DNA of 45,131 bases from positions 1 to 45,131 of the forward strand of contig JAOZOO010000012.1 in the NCBI GenBank assembly GCA_029933225.1, written 5' to 3'. This document shows, piece after piece, positions 11,080 to 19,453 of this stretch. Position 1 is the stretch's first letter. Every line of letters begins with the position of its first letter. The position numbers and the translations under genes were made by a program. Origin of the DNA: Bacteroidales bacterium (GTDB lineage Bacteria > Bacteroidota > Bacteroidia > Bacteroidales > F082). The notes under the pieces were generated by a model. It did no database searches. It saw only the letters and a program-made list of their open reading frames with translations, and was not told the origin of the DNA.

Positions 11080-12585
11080 ATGGAAAAAATACTCATCCTT
11101 TTTTTAGCTCTTGGCATTGGGGTTCTGTTCATAACCCAATGCAAAAAGAAAGAGCCGCCATGTGTTGAAACGGCATGGTATCAGGATCATGACGGCGACG
11201 GACGGGGAAACCCTGATATGAGAAGAATGGCTTGTGAACAGCCCGAAGGTTACGTGGCCGACAGTACGGATACCGATGATACATGTGTCGAATCGTATTT
11301 TTACGAAGATGCTGACGGTGATGGCAGAGGCAATCCCGACGTAAGTGTTTTTGTTTGTGACCGCCCAAAAGGATATGTGACTGATAGTACGGACGCAGAC
11401 GACACATGTGTTGAATCCATGTTTTATGAAGATGCCGACGGCGACGGCCTGGGGAATCCCGATGTGTCACAATTTGTGTGTGAACAGCCCCCCGGCTATG
11501 TCTCAAACAATGATGACGATGATGACAGCACACCCTGCGAAAAGAAAACTTTTTACGAGGATGCCGACGATGACGGACTGGGAAATCCTTTGGTTTCCGT
11601 TGATACCTGCTTCCAGCCGCTGGGATATGTGACCAATGCCGGTGACCCCGATGACCGGTGGGTATGTGACAATGTACCGTATTTCCGTTCCACGTCTTCC
11701 GAACCGCTGGTCTTTGCCATCGTGGGCGACCTGGGCGATGAGGGTAATGTTGAAGAAAACGTGGCCAACCTGATAAAAAGCTGGGATCCCGCTTTTATTG
11801 TAACATGCGGTGACAATGATTATGCTACCGACGGCAGGAAATTTGACGGGTTCGACCGTGGCGTGGGACAGTATTTCCATGAATACATTTACAATTATCA
11901 CGGCAAATACGGAGAAGGTTCCGACACCTGGCGCTTCTTTCCGGCAATTGGCGACCACGACGGGGGCGACTGGCAGTCACCATTCAGTATTGAGAACTAT
12001 ATGGATTTCTTTTCATTACCCAATCAGGATTTACCGGGCGGTTTCAATACCGGGCATGGCAGATATTATCAGTTCAGGTGGGGTGATGTACATTTCTTTA
12101 TTTTGAATACCTGGGACTGGGATGTGGCGGAGCCCGACGGCGCCGGTAAAGATTCAAAACAGGCCCAATGGCTGCAGGAACAGGCTTGCGCTTCCGATGC
12201 TTTGTTTAAGATTGTTATTTCCCATTGGCCGCCATACGGCTCCAACAACCATTGGCAGGGTGGAGCCGGTCACTATTTAATGGACTGGAGATGGATTGCC
12301 ACGGGCATTGATATTTTGTTTGCAGGGAATGATCACGGATATGAAAAAGTAGTACTACCCGAAGGATTCAAGCACAAAGGTGTTAATAACGAAGGATTTT
12401 ATTGTATCACAACTGCCGGCGGAGGCGCCACATTGTACCAACACCGGGAACCGTATCACCCGGGCAGCGAAGTCAGAATCTCCAAACACGGGGCGTCAAA
12501 GATCACAGTAGTCGGAAATACGTTGACACAGGAATACATCAGCCCTGACGGGACAGTGCTGGATAGCTGGACAATAACGAAATAA
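11080..12585 (+). CDS. Second MopE-repeat/metallophosphoesterase lipoprotein (tandem paralogue)
   Basis: 501 aa, collinear with the gene before it: hydrophobic leader ending in Q-C21-KKKE, four Cys-bounded repeats at residues 28-195, then the phosphoesterase domain with IVGDLG, CGDNDY, IGDHDG, SHWPPYG and GNDHGYE. Metal ligands are all retained, so both copies should be active. Repeat 3 is nearly identical in the two genes, while repeat 2 differs more. In repeat 4 the loop reads DADDDGLGNP, with an Asp in place of the first loop Gly, so that site may bind metal differently. Nucleotide similarity is high across the whole length, pointing to a fairly recent duplication. The partners are probably exported to the cell surface, with extracellular or periplasmic phosphoester hydrolysis as the likely role. 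Confidence 0.88.
   Translation: MEKILILFLALGIGVLFITQCKKKEPPCVETAWYQDHDGDGRGNPDMRRMACEQPEGYVADSTDTDDTCVESYFYEDADGDGRGNPDVSVFVCDRPKGYVTDSTDADDTCVESMFYEDADGDGLGNPDVSQFVCEQPPGYVSNNDDDDDSTPCEKKTFYEDADDDGLGNPLVSVDTCFQPLGYVTNAGDPDDRWVCDNVPYFRSTSSEPLVFAIVGDLGDEGNVEENVANLIKSWDPAFIVTCGDNDYATDGRKFDGFDRGVGQYFHEYIYNYHGKYGEGSDTWRFFPAIGDHDGGDWQSPFSIENYMDFFSLPNQDLPGGFNTGHGRYYQFRWGDVHFFILNTWDWDVAEPDGAGKDSKQAQWLQEQACASDALFKIVISHWPPYGSNNHWQGGAGHYLMDWRWIATGIDILFAGNDHGYEKVVLPEGFKHKGVNNEGFYCITTAGGGATLYQHREPYHPGSEVRISKHGASKITVVGNTLTQEYISPDGTVLDSWTITK
11161..11664 (+). repeat. Four tandem coding repeats (MopE-type) in second lipoprotein
   Basis: Units encode residues 28-68, 69-109, 110-152 and 153-195 with the same 41/41/43/43-residue lengths as the first gene. 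This shows the repeat number was fixed before the gene duplicated. Confidence 0.85.
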
Positions 12586-12620
12586 AAGTATAACCATATT
12601 TTCTTTAGAGACATTTTTAC

Positions 12621-12649
12621 CCATTTTTTAAATGGATAACTGTTTTTTT
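12621..12649 (+). terminator. Weak candidate terminator after the lipoprotein pair
   Basis: CCATTT (12621-12626) pairs with AAATGG (12630-12635) around a TTT loop, and a run of seven T follows at 12643-12649. The stem is short and AT-rich, and seven bases separate it from the T run, so it is only a weak candidate. Confidence 0.35.
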
Positions 12650-12713
12650 GATCTTATAAAAGAATTGTAAATAACTTTTGAAAACTGTTCAAATCCATTC
12701 TCATTTTATATTT

Positions 12714-12721
12714 TACTTTTG
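12714..12721 (+). promoter_or_regulatory. -7 box (TAnnTTTG) before the restriction-modification gene
   Basis: TACTTTTG matches the Bacteroidota -7 consensus exactly. No TTTG was found at the expected -33 spacing. The start codon is 69 bases downstream, leaving a leader that holds a small AGGC-TATC-GCCT hairpin. Confidence 0.45.
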
Positions 12722-12790
12722 TTTTATGAAGGCTATCGCCTGATAATTATTGATGACTTCTACATAAAAAATTAAAATTCAGTTTGTTCA

Positions 12791-15700
12791 GTGGAATCCC
12801 TGATAAAACAATATCTGAAAAATTTAACCGACACATTCAACAGAGGAGATGCACGGGAGGAGAGCTATTACAAGCATCTTGATGAATTGATAAAACAATA
12901 TGCAAACTTACGGAGCATCAAAAATGTTGACGTCACTATACTTCCCAAGAAAACCGAAGCCGGCAACCCGGATTTCCGTATCTGGGACGGGAAGAGCCAC
13001 ATTACAGGTTATATTGAAGCCAAGGACCCTTCGATTACAAACCTTGACCACATTGAACGGTCGGAACAATTAAAACGCTACACTACAACGTTCCCCAATG
13101 TCATTCTTTCCAACTTCTTTGAATTTCGTCTTTACAGGAATGGCGAACGTATTGCCCGTGTGATGATAGGACGACCGGTTATTGCCCAAAGAATGCAAAC
13201 CGCTCCTCCGGTTGAAAATGTGGATGAATTTGAAAAATTGCTTGAGCAGTTTTTCTCTTTTTCATTACCAGCTGTCAGGAATGCCAAATCGCTTGCGGTT
13301 GAACTGGCCAAACGCACACGCTTTTTAAGGGATGAAGTTATTTCGGTGGAAATAGCAGAAAACGGAAGTAAAGGACACAGACAAATCATCGGGTTTTATG
13401 AGGCATTTAAAAAATATCTTATCGGGACATTAACCGAAAAACAATTTGCAGACCTCTATGCTCAAACCATTACTTACGGGCTGTTTGCTGCGCGAACACG
13501 CGCCAACGGTGAATTTAACAGGCGGCTGGCGTTTGATTATATTCCGCACACGATTGGTATTTTACGCGATGTGTTCCGTTTTATTTCATTGGAAGACCCG
13601 CCGAAATCGTTGCAGATCATCGTTGATGACATTGCTGAAATATTAAATGCTGCTGATGCCGGTAAAATTTTACACGAATATCAGAAAACGGGAAAAGGCA
13701 GAGATCCTATCATCCACTTTTACGAAACATTTCTGGCTACTTACGATCCTGACATCAGGGAACGCCGGGGAGTTTATTACACACCGGAACCGGTTGTCGG
13801 TTATATTGTCCGTGCCATTCATTCCCTCCTTAAAACCAACTTTGCTTTGGTTGACGGCCTGGCCAGCCAAGGCGTAAAACTGCTCGACCCGGCAGGTGGC
13901 ACGCTGACTTTCCCGGCGGAAGCCATTTGTGTTGCGGCCGAAGAATTCAAAGAAAAATACGGCGAGGGTGGCATCCATCAATGGATTAAGAATCACATAC
14001 TTCCTGATTTTTATGCTTTTGAGCTCATGATGGCACCTTACGCTATCGGACATTTGAAAATGGGATTTGTTCTGGAGGAAATGGGATATAAACTGGAAGA
14101 AGATGAGCGGTTTCAGCTTTACCTGACCAATACACTCGAAATGGAAGAAATTGAAACTATTGCCATTCCGGGGTTAAGCTCATTAAGCGATGAAAGTCAT
14201 CTGGCCGGTGAAATAAAAAGAAACCGGGAAATTCTGGTCATTCTTGGGAATCCGCCTTACAGCGGTCATTCTGCGAACAAAAACGAATGGACTGAGAAAC
14301 TTCTTAAGAAAGACAATGTTGACGGGGTGAATATTCAAAGTTATTATAAAGTGGATGGTCAACCGCTTGGAGAAAAAAATCCCAAATGGCTTCAGGATGA
14401 TTATGTTAAGTTTCTCCGGTTTGCCCAATGGAAAATTGAAAAATCAGGGGAAGGCATTGTTGGTATGATCACAAACCACAGTTATCTTGACAATCCTACG
14501 TTCAGGGGTATGCGTCAAAGTTTAATGAAAACTTTCGATGAAATTTACATTCTTGATCTTCATGGCAACAGCTTGAAAAAAGAAACAACCCCTGATGGCG
14601 GGAAGGATGAAAATGTTTTTGATATCCGGCAGGGAGTGGCCATTGCATTGTTCATAAAAAACAAAAATCCGGAAAACTCATCTGTATTTCATCAGGATTT
14701 ATACGGTTTCAGGGAAGATAAATACAACTGGCTTGAGAACAATGATTTCAAAAATAAAATTTACAAACAAATTAATCCTCAAAGTCCATACTATTTTCTT
14801 GTTAAAAGAGATACGGATAAAATCAGGCAGTATTTAACATGGAAAAAAGTAACTGAGATATTTCCGGTTAACAGCGTAGGAATTGTCACGGCAAGGGACA
14901 AACTAACTATCCGGTGGAGTGAAAATGATATTTGGAAAACGGTGATGAATTTTTCAAAACTGGATACGGACATAGCAAGACAGGCCTATAATCTTGGGAA
15001 AGATGCTAAAGACTGGAAAGTGAAATCAGCACAAGATGATTTAAAAAGTAGCGGGCCTGAAGCAAGTAAAATTCAACCGTTACTTTACCGACCATTTGAT
15101 ATCAGATACACTTATTACACAGGGAAAAGCAGAGGGTTCCTTTGCAGACCACGTTCGGAAGTCATGAATCACATGCTGGAAAATAATATTGGACTGACTA
15201 TCGGAAGGGCAGGACATGTTGTTGGACTTGAGCATCTTTGGAATCTGGCTTTTATATCTGAAAACATTATTGACTTAAACCTGTTTTATCGTGGTGGTGA
15301 GTTATTGTTTCCTCTTTATATTTATCCGCAAAACCCACATAAAAAAACTTCCATCGGTTCGACTATCATGATGGCATTTGAGCCTAAACCTTCTTATACA
15401 AAAAAACCGAATATTGTACCTTATGTTTTTGAAAGTTTAGCAAAAGCATTTGGTAAAAAACCTTCCCCCGAAGATATTCTCTATTACATTTATGCTGTTT
15501 TGTACAGCAATATCTACCGGGAAACTTATGCCGAGTTTTTAAAGATTGATTTTCCCAGGGTACCTTTCACTGCTGACCATAAATTATTCAAAATATTGGG
15601 AAAGCTCGGTAAAAAGCTGGCCGATATGCATTTATTGCATAGTCGTGATCTTGATCCACCAATTGCCAGATACCAGGGTATGGGTTCAAATGACCGGATA

Positions 15701-15964
15701 GAGAAAATAACCTACAAAGAAAATTTGCAGCGGATATACATCAACTCCGACAAGTATTTTGAAACTATCCAGCCGGAAGTATGGAACTATCACATCGGTG
15801 GTTATCAGGTGCTCCACAAATACCTGAAAGACCGGAAAGGCAGAATCTTGGAAGATGCCCCGAAATATTGCCGGATTGTCACGGCCATCGCCAAAACAAT
15901 TGAGATTCAGAAAGAAATTGATAAATACTATCCTGAAGTAGAAAAGAAACTTATTCAGCTATAA
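12791..15964 (+). CDS. Single-chain restriction-modification enzyme (type IIG / type ISP-like, no helicase)
   Basis: 1057 aa from a GTG start; an in-frame stop lies at 12773-12775 and no ATG comes between, so GTG is the best choice. The N-terminus has a PD-(D/E)xK nuclease core: NPDFR (D61) and IEAKDP (E76, K78). A helical coupler follows (about 180-330). The N6-adenine methyltransferase carries motif I as LLDPAGGT (D366; the usual DPAxGTG is altered to DPAGGTL) and motif IV as GNPPYSG (NPPY 487-490). The C-terminal third is the likely target-recognition region. No SF2 helicase motifs are seen, so it differs from true 1500-aa type ISP enzymes and is closer to type IIG. It would cut unmodified DNA and methylate self DNA with one polypeptide. 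It stands alone between unrelated metabolic genes and converges on GH109 with a 21-base gap, which suggests acquisition by transfer. Confidence 0.87.
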   Translation: MESLIKQYLKNLTDTFNRGDAREESYYKHLDELIKQYANLRSIKNVDVTILPKKTEAGNPDFRIWDGKSHITGYIEAKDPSITNLDHIERSEQLKRYTTTFPNVILSNFFEFRLYRNGERIARVMIGRPVIAQRMQTAPPVENVDEFEKLLEQFFSFSLPAVRNAKSLAVELAKRTRFLRDEVISVEIAENGSKGHRQIIGFYEAFKKYLIGTLTEKQFADLYAQTITYGLFAARTRANGEFNRRLAFDYIPHTIGILRDVFRFISLEDPPKSLQIIVDDIAEILNAADAGKILHEYQKTGKGRDPIIHFYETFLATYDPDIRERRGVYYTPEPVVGYIVRAIHSLLKTNFALVDGLASQGVKLLDPAGGTLTFPAEAICVAAEEFKEKYGEGGIHQWIKNHILPDFYAFELMMAPYAIGHLKMGFVLEEMGYKLEEDERFQLYLTNTLEMEEIETIAIPGLSSLSDESHLAGEIKRNREILVILGNPPYSGHSANKNEWTEKLLKKDNVDGVNIQSYYKVDGQPLGEKNPKWLQDDYVKFLRFAQWKIEKSGEGIVGMITNHSYLDNPTFRGMRQSLMKTFDEIYILDLHGNSLKKETTPDGGKDENVFDIRQGVAIALFIKNKNPENSSVFHQDLYGFREDKYNWLENNDFKNKIYKQINPQSPYYFLVKRDTDKIRQYLTWKKVTEIFPVNSVGIVTARDKLTIRWSENDIWKTVMNFSKLDTDIARQAYNLGKDAKDWKVKSAQDDLKSSGPEASKIQPLLYRPFDIRYTYYTGKSRGFLCRPRSEVMNHMLENNIGLTIGRAGHVVGLEHLWNLAFISENIIDLNLFYRGGELLFPLYIYPQNPHKKTSIGSTIMMAFEPKPSYTKKPNIVPYVFESLAKAFGKKPSPEDILYYIYAVLYSNIYRETYAEFLKIDFPRVPFTADHKLFKILGKLGKKLADMHLLHSRDLDPPIARYQGMGSNDRIEKITYKENLQRIYINSDKYFETIQPEVWNYHIGGYQVLHKYLKDRKGRILEDAPKYCRIVTAIAKTIEIQKEIDKYYPEVEKKLIQL

Positions 15965-15985
15965 GTTCAAAATCCTCTTTCCTGT

Positions 15986-17341
15986 TTACCATGTATCCTT
16001 CATCCACTCGTAAGGTTTTCGTTTGATCCACTGGGCACGGGTGAAATCGGGGAAGTCCTGTACTTCGCCATTGTTGGCAATGGACATTTCCGACAGGGGC
16101 GTAATGGCGCTCCATGCGGCAGCATCATAGGCATCCAGCGGCGGGGCAATGTTCCGTTTGGCCGATTCGATGAAGGCATTCAGCACGAAAAAGTCCATGC
16201 CGCCGTGACCGGCGCCTTTGGCATCATCGCCGTATTTCTGCCAGAGAGGGTGGTCGTATTTTTTCAGCCATTCGGTGGCATCGTCCCAGCGGTGCAGTTC
16301 CGATATTCCTTCAATGTAAATCCTGTTTCCGTCCACCTCCCAGAGGCCGTTTGTGCCCTGCACCCGGAAACCGAGCGAATAAGGGCGCGGCGAGTTGGTG
16401 TCGTGGGTGACGATGATGGTTTCACCGTTGGCCGTTGTAATGGTGGAGGTGACCACATCACCCAGCTTCCATTTCAGTTTGGCGTTGGGATTATCAGGGC
16501 CACCGTGGTCAACAATGTATTTATGCAGCCCGCGTGATTTGGTGGCTTGCGAGGTGATTGAAATAAACCGGTTTCCGCGGTTGATATTTGTGTAAGCAGC
16601 AATAGGCCCGATACCGTGTGTAGGATAAAGGTCAGCATTGCGTTTCAAACTGTGCAGCGTACGCCACTGGGCTTCGCTGGTGGCTTTTTCACCAAACAAT
16701 ACGCCACCACCATAGGGTTGCATGCCGTTGTTGAATTTAACTTCACGCAGGTCGTGCTGATAGCCGCAGCGAAAATGTAGCAACTCCCCGAAAACATTTT
16801 GTCTGACCATGTTTAATACGGCCATCACGTCACGCCGGTAATTCACATTTTCCAGAATCATCATGTGGGTGCCGGTTTCCTCGTGGGTGTTCACCAGGTC
16901 CCAGCATTCCGCCATTGAAGTGGCGGCCGACACCTCGGTTCCTGCATATTTTCCTGCTTTCATGGCATCCACTGTCATGGGTGTGTGCCACAACCACGGT
17001 GTGGAAATGATTACGGCGTCTACTTTATCAAGCGCCAGCAGGTTTTGATAGTCATAATCATCCTTTCCGAACTCTTCGGCTTTTTTCTGTCCGGCATTCT
17101 TGATAAGTTTCTGACAAAGTTCCAGCCGTTTGGGGTCAATGTCGCAAATGGCGGTTATTTCCACATCATTGCGGTTCAGGGCGTTTTCCAGGTGCATGGT
17201 TCCGCGAAGGCCGACACCGATAAAACCAAGCCGTAATTTCGAGTCAGTGGCTTTTTTACCAAAAACAACAGATGGAGCAATGGCCAGTCCGGCCCCGGCA
17301 ATGGCGGTTGTTTTGATAAATTCACGTCTTTTGATTACCAT
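15986..17341 (-). CDS. GH109 alpha-N-acetylgalactosaminidase, Tat-exported (Gfo/Idh/MocA fold)
   Basis: 451 aa. A twin-arginine signal (KRREFIKTTAIAGAGLAIAP, RR at 5-6) indicates export as a folded protein with bound cofactor. The Rossmann NAD loop GFIGVGLRG is at 39-47. YPTHGIGPIAAY (H242) and GHGGMDFFVLNAF are strongly characteristic of GH109 rather than of ordinary Gfo/Idh/MocA oxidoreductases, and the length equals known GH109 enzymes (about 440-450 aa). GH109 uses NAD-dependent redox-elimination chemistry to release terminal alpha-GalNAc, including blood-group A antigen. The start is 5 bases after the stop of the upstream GH36 gene, so both are translated from one message. It is the last gene of the minus-strand PUL series and the best evidence in the window for a GalNAc substrate. 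Confidence 0.93.
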   Translation of the reverse strand: MVIKRREFIKTTAIAGAGLAIAPSVVFGKKATDSKLRLGFIGVGLRGTMHLENALNRNDVEITAICDIDPKRLELCQKLIKNAGQKKAEEFGKDDYDYQNLLALDKVDAVIISTPWLWHTPMTVDAMKAGKYAGTEVSAATSMAECWDLVNTHEETGTHMMILENVNYRRDVMAVLNMVRQNVFGELLHFRCGYQHDLREVKFNNGMQPYGGGVLFGEKATSEAQWRTLHSLKRNADLYPTHGIGPIAAYTNINRGNRFISITSQATKSRGLHKYIVDHGGPDNPNAKLKWKLGDVVTSTITTANGETIIVTHDTNSPRPYSLGFRVQGTNGLWEVDGNRIYIEGISELHRWDDATEWLKKYDHPLWQKYGDDAKGAGHGGMDFFVLNAFIESAKRNIAPPLDAYDAAAWSAITPLSEMSIANNGEVQDFPDFTRAQWIKRKPYEWMKDTW

Positions 17342-17346
17342 AATGT

Positions 17347-19422
17347 CTATTTTGAAGGGGTTAACTTTTCGGGAACTGCTTCTATCAACAGGTGCCCTTG
17401 AAAAGCTGTTTCAATCTCATTTTTTCCTGGCGTCAGGTTATCAATCTTTTCATCATCCACATAATTGTTGATGGTGTATGCCCTGGAAGCGTCAAGTCCG
17501 CGAAGGGTGATTTTGCCGTTCCAGTTGTCTGTATAAAAGGCATAATAAAGTGTATCACCCTTTTTGATCACATGAGTTTCCGGCTTGTCAAAACCAATAT
17601 CATAAAGCCAGCCGAGATATTCTCCTTTTGAAAGCATCATGTTATTGTACATATCAAACCATTTTTTCCAGACCTTTTCCTTTTCCGGTGTCAGCAGGTA
17701 ACTGCCTTCGGCATACGGATTGTCGGCAGGCCAGGTGAATTTGGTTCCCAGCACGGCGCCCACGCCAAACGAACTGGCAAAATCATCTCCGTTGTCGCTT
17801 AACTCAACATGATCTCCGTAATAGGCCAGGCCGGGATTGATGGCGTGATAAACCTTACCTTTCAGCCGGATTTGCCACGATGATAAAGGATCAGAAGAAA
17901 CGGCCTGGTTCATTCCTTGTATGTTGTAAAACGACACGCAACAACCGCAGGGGCAATTCTCAATAACGGCATCTTTTTTCTTTTCCATTCCTGTAGTGTA
18001 CACTGTTTTAAAAAAGTCAGGCAGTTTCCAGGGTGCTTCGTCCGGGTTATCCAGGTCATGCTTCCAGTTGTAATCGGGCGGAACCGCATTCATGTGCTGG
18101 CCGTCCATTTTCAGTCCGTCGAAATCCCATTCATCGAAAAAAAGGTTCAGCACTTTCTGTGTCTCACGGTAAGTGATATCCGCTACCGGCGACATATAAT
18201 AAGCATTCCACCAGGTGATAAAACGGGGGCTTGTGTCCTCGTTCAGAAGCAGAATGTCATCATAGTGATTGTTCCACAAAGGCATACAGGGGTCCAGTGC
18301 AAGCGGCGCCCACCACAGTTTGGCTTTCAGCCCGTTGTCATGGATTCTACGCACCATCTTTTTCATGGTCAGGTTACCTTCCGGAAAACGTTTGGTGTCC
18401 ACATTCCAGTCGCCTTCACCTTTTTGATACCCGTCGTCAATGACCACCCATTTAATTCCCAGTTCTTTCACTTTGGGCAGTGTTCCGGCAACTTCATCCA
18501 TCGTGAACTTCCGTTCATAGCCCCATGCACACCAGATGGGCTCATAAGCCGTTTCGGGAGATTCCGGGAACATGATGCCTTTTTTTTGCATTAGCGTTGA
18601 ATATTCCCGCAATGTATTGAAAACATCACCGTGGTGGATCAGTACAAATGTCTCGGGGAGTGTAAGGGTTTCCCCTGCTTTCAGTTCAATGCCGGAATTT
18701 TCCACCCACAACTCGGCATAGTTCTTATTATCCATTTTAACAGGAACAGACAACAACTCCGGGTGCAGGGAGGTATGCCCGACCGCCAGCCCGATATCTT
18801 TTCTCCACAAATCGGAAACAGGAATGCCACCACCGTAATCGGTGTTGTTCATGCCCATGTAATTCTGCTGGTAAAAACCTTTTTTTACCGGGAGTATCCA
18901 GTCCGCCCGGGCTTCGGTGGACTGCCCCTGAAACGACCAGAAAACGGTATCGTTGTTTTGCAGGATACGGTAATTATTGCTGATCCATTTTTTGATATTC
19001 AGGTCTTCCTTTCCTTTGTTGTGATAGCGAACATCAAACAAAGCCATGCCGGGAAAATTATCATATACCTTTATCGTCAGAAGTTTTTCGATATTCAGCC
19101 CCTTGTTGTTAAAAGCACCGGTAAAAGAATAGGCCGTTCCTGTGCCGATGTTGTCACTGATCTTTTTCCTGTCATATGAGATTCTTTTAAAATCAGTTAT
19201 CTCTCGGTCATTGATAACCAGATATTCCGAAGGAAGATTGCCCGCTGAAAGCGGAGTTTTTAATTTTTCTTTGTTGCCGACCGAGGTTTGCAGGAAATCA
19301 TCCACTTTCAGGATCAGGTTTCCGTTTGTGATGGTTGTGCTTTGTTCGTTGCAACCGGATAATGAGATCATCATGATCAGACTACCCAACAGAAAAAACA
19401 TTGAAATTCTTTTCATGATCAT
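17347..19422 (-). CDS. GH36-family alpha-galactosidase/galactosaminidase lipoprotein
   Basis: 691 aa. A leader ends in ISLSGCNEQ, a clear lipobox, so the enzyme is membrane anchored and probably faces the periplasm or surface. An N-terminal beta-sandwich (about 25-270) precedes the barrel (about 280-600) with IWCAWGYERKF, WVVIDDGYQ and AKLWWAPLAL. The nucleophile Asp is in DGLKMDGQH (D440) and the probable acid/base in SSDPLSSW (D511); the 71-residue spacing is normal for GH36. Between them is CPCGCC (490-495), a cluster of four Cys where GH36 enzymes often have a CxGGG stretch that helps hold the substrate. A short C-terminal beta-domain ends the protein. The function is release of terminal alpha-galactose, alpha-GalNAc or alpha-galactosamine; linkage to GH109 (5-base gap) favours the amino sugars. 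Confidence 0.88.
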   Translation of the reverse strand: MIMKRISMFFLLGSLIMMISLSGCNEQSTTITNGNLILKVDDFLQTSVGNKEKLKTPLSAGNLPSEYLVINDREITDFKRISYDRKKISDNIGTGTAYSFTGAFNNKGLNIEKLLTIKVYDNFPGMALFDVRYHNKGKEDLNIKKWISNNYRILQNNDTVFWSFQGQSTEARADWILPVKKGFYQQNYMGMNNTDYGGGIPVSDLWRKDIGLAVGHTSLHPELLSVPVKMDNKNYAELWVENSGIELKAGETLTLPETFVLIHHGDVFNTLREYSTLMQKKGIMFPESPETAYEPIWCAWGYERKFTMDEVAGTLPKVKELGIKWVVIDDGYQKGEGDWNVDTKRFPEGNLTMKKMVRRIHDNGLKAKLWWAPLALDPCMPLWNNHYDDILLLNEDTSPRFITWWNAYYMSPVADITYRETQKVLNLFFDEWDFDGLKMDGQHMNAVPPDYNWKHDLDNPDEAPWKLPDFFKTVYTTGMEKKKDAVIENCPCGCCVSFYNIQGMNQAVSSDPLSSWQIRLKGKVYHAINPGLAYYGDHVELSDNGDDFASSFGVGAVLGTKFTWPADNPYAEGSYLLTPEKEKVWKKWFDMYNNMMLSKGEYLGWLYDIGFDKPETHVIKKGDTLYYAFYTDNWNGKITLRGLDASRAYTINNYVDDEKIDNLTPGKNEIETAFQGHLLIEAVPEKLTPSK

Positions 19423-19453
19423 TGGCTTTGCTGGCCGGATATTTTTTTCAGTA

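Noticed and set aside
9540-11664. Regular repeats that could suggest a CRISPR or satellite array
   Set aside because: The units are whole-codon multiples (123 or 129 bases) in frame inside two lipoprotein genes, with variation at third positions and conserved DGDG and Cys codons.
15986-17341. Ordinary Gfo/Idh/MocA sugar dehydrogenase
   Set aside because: The Tat signal, the YPTHGIGP and GHGGMDFF stretches and the neighbouring GH36 fit GH109 better.
17917-18594. 225-codon open frame opposite the GH36 lipoprotein gene
   Set aside because: No recognisable motif or start context; the opposite frame encodes the GH36 catalytic barrel.
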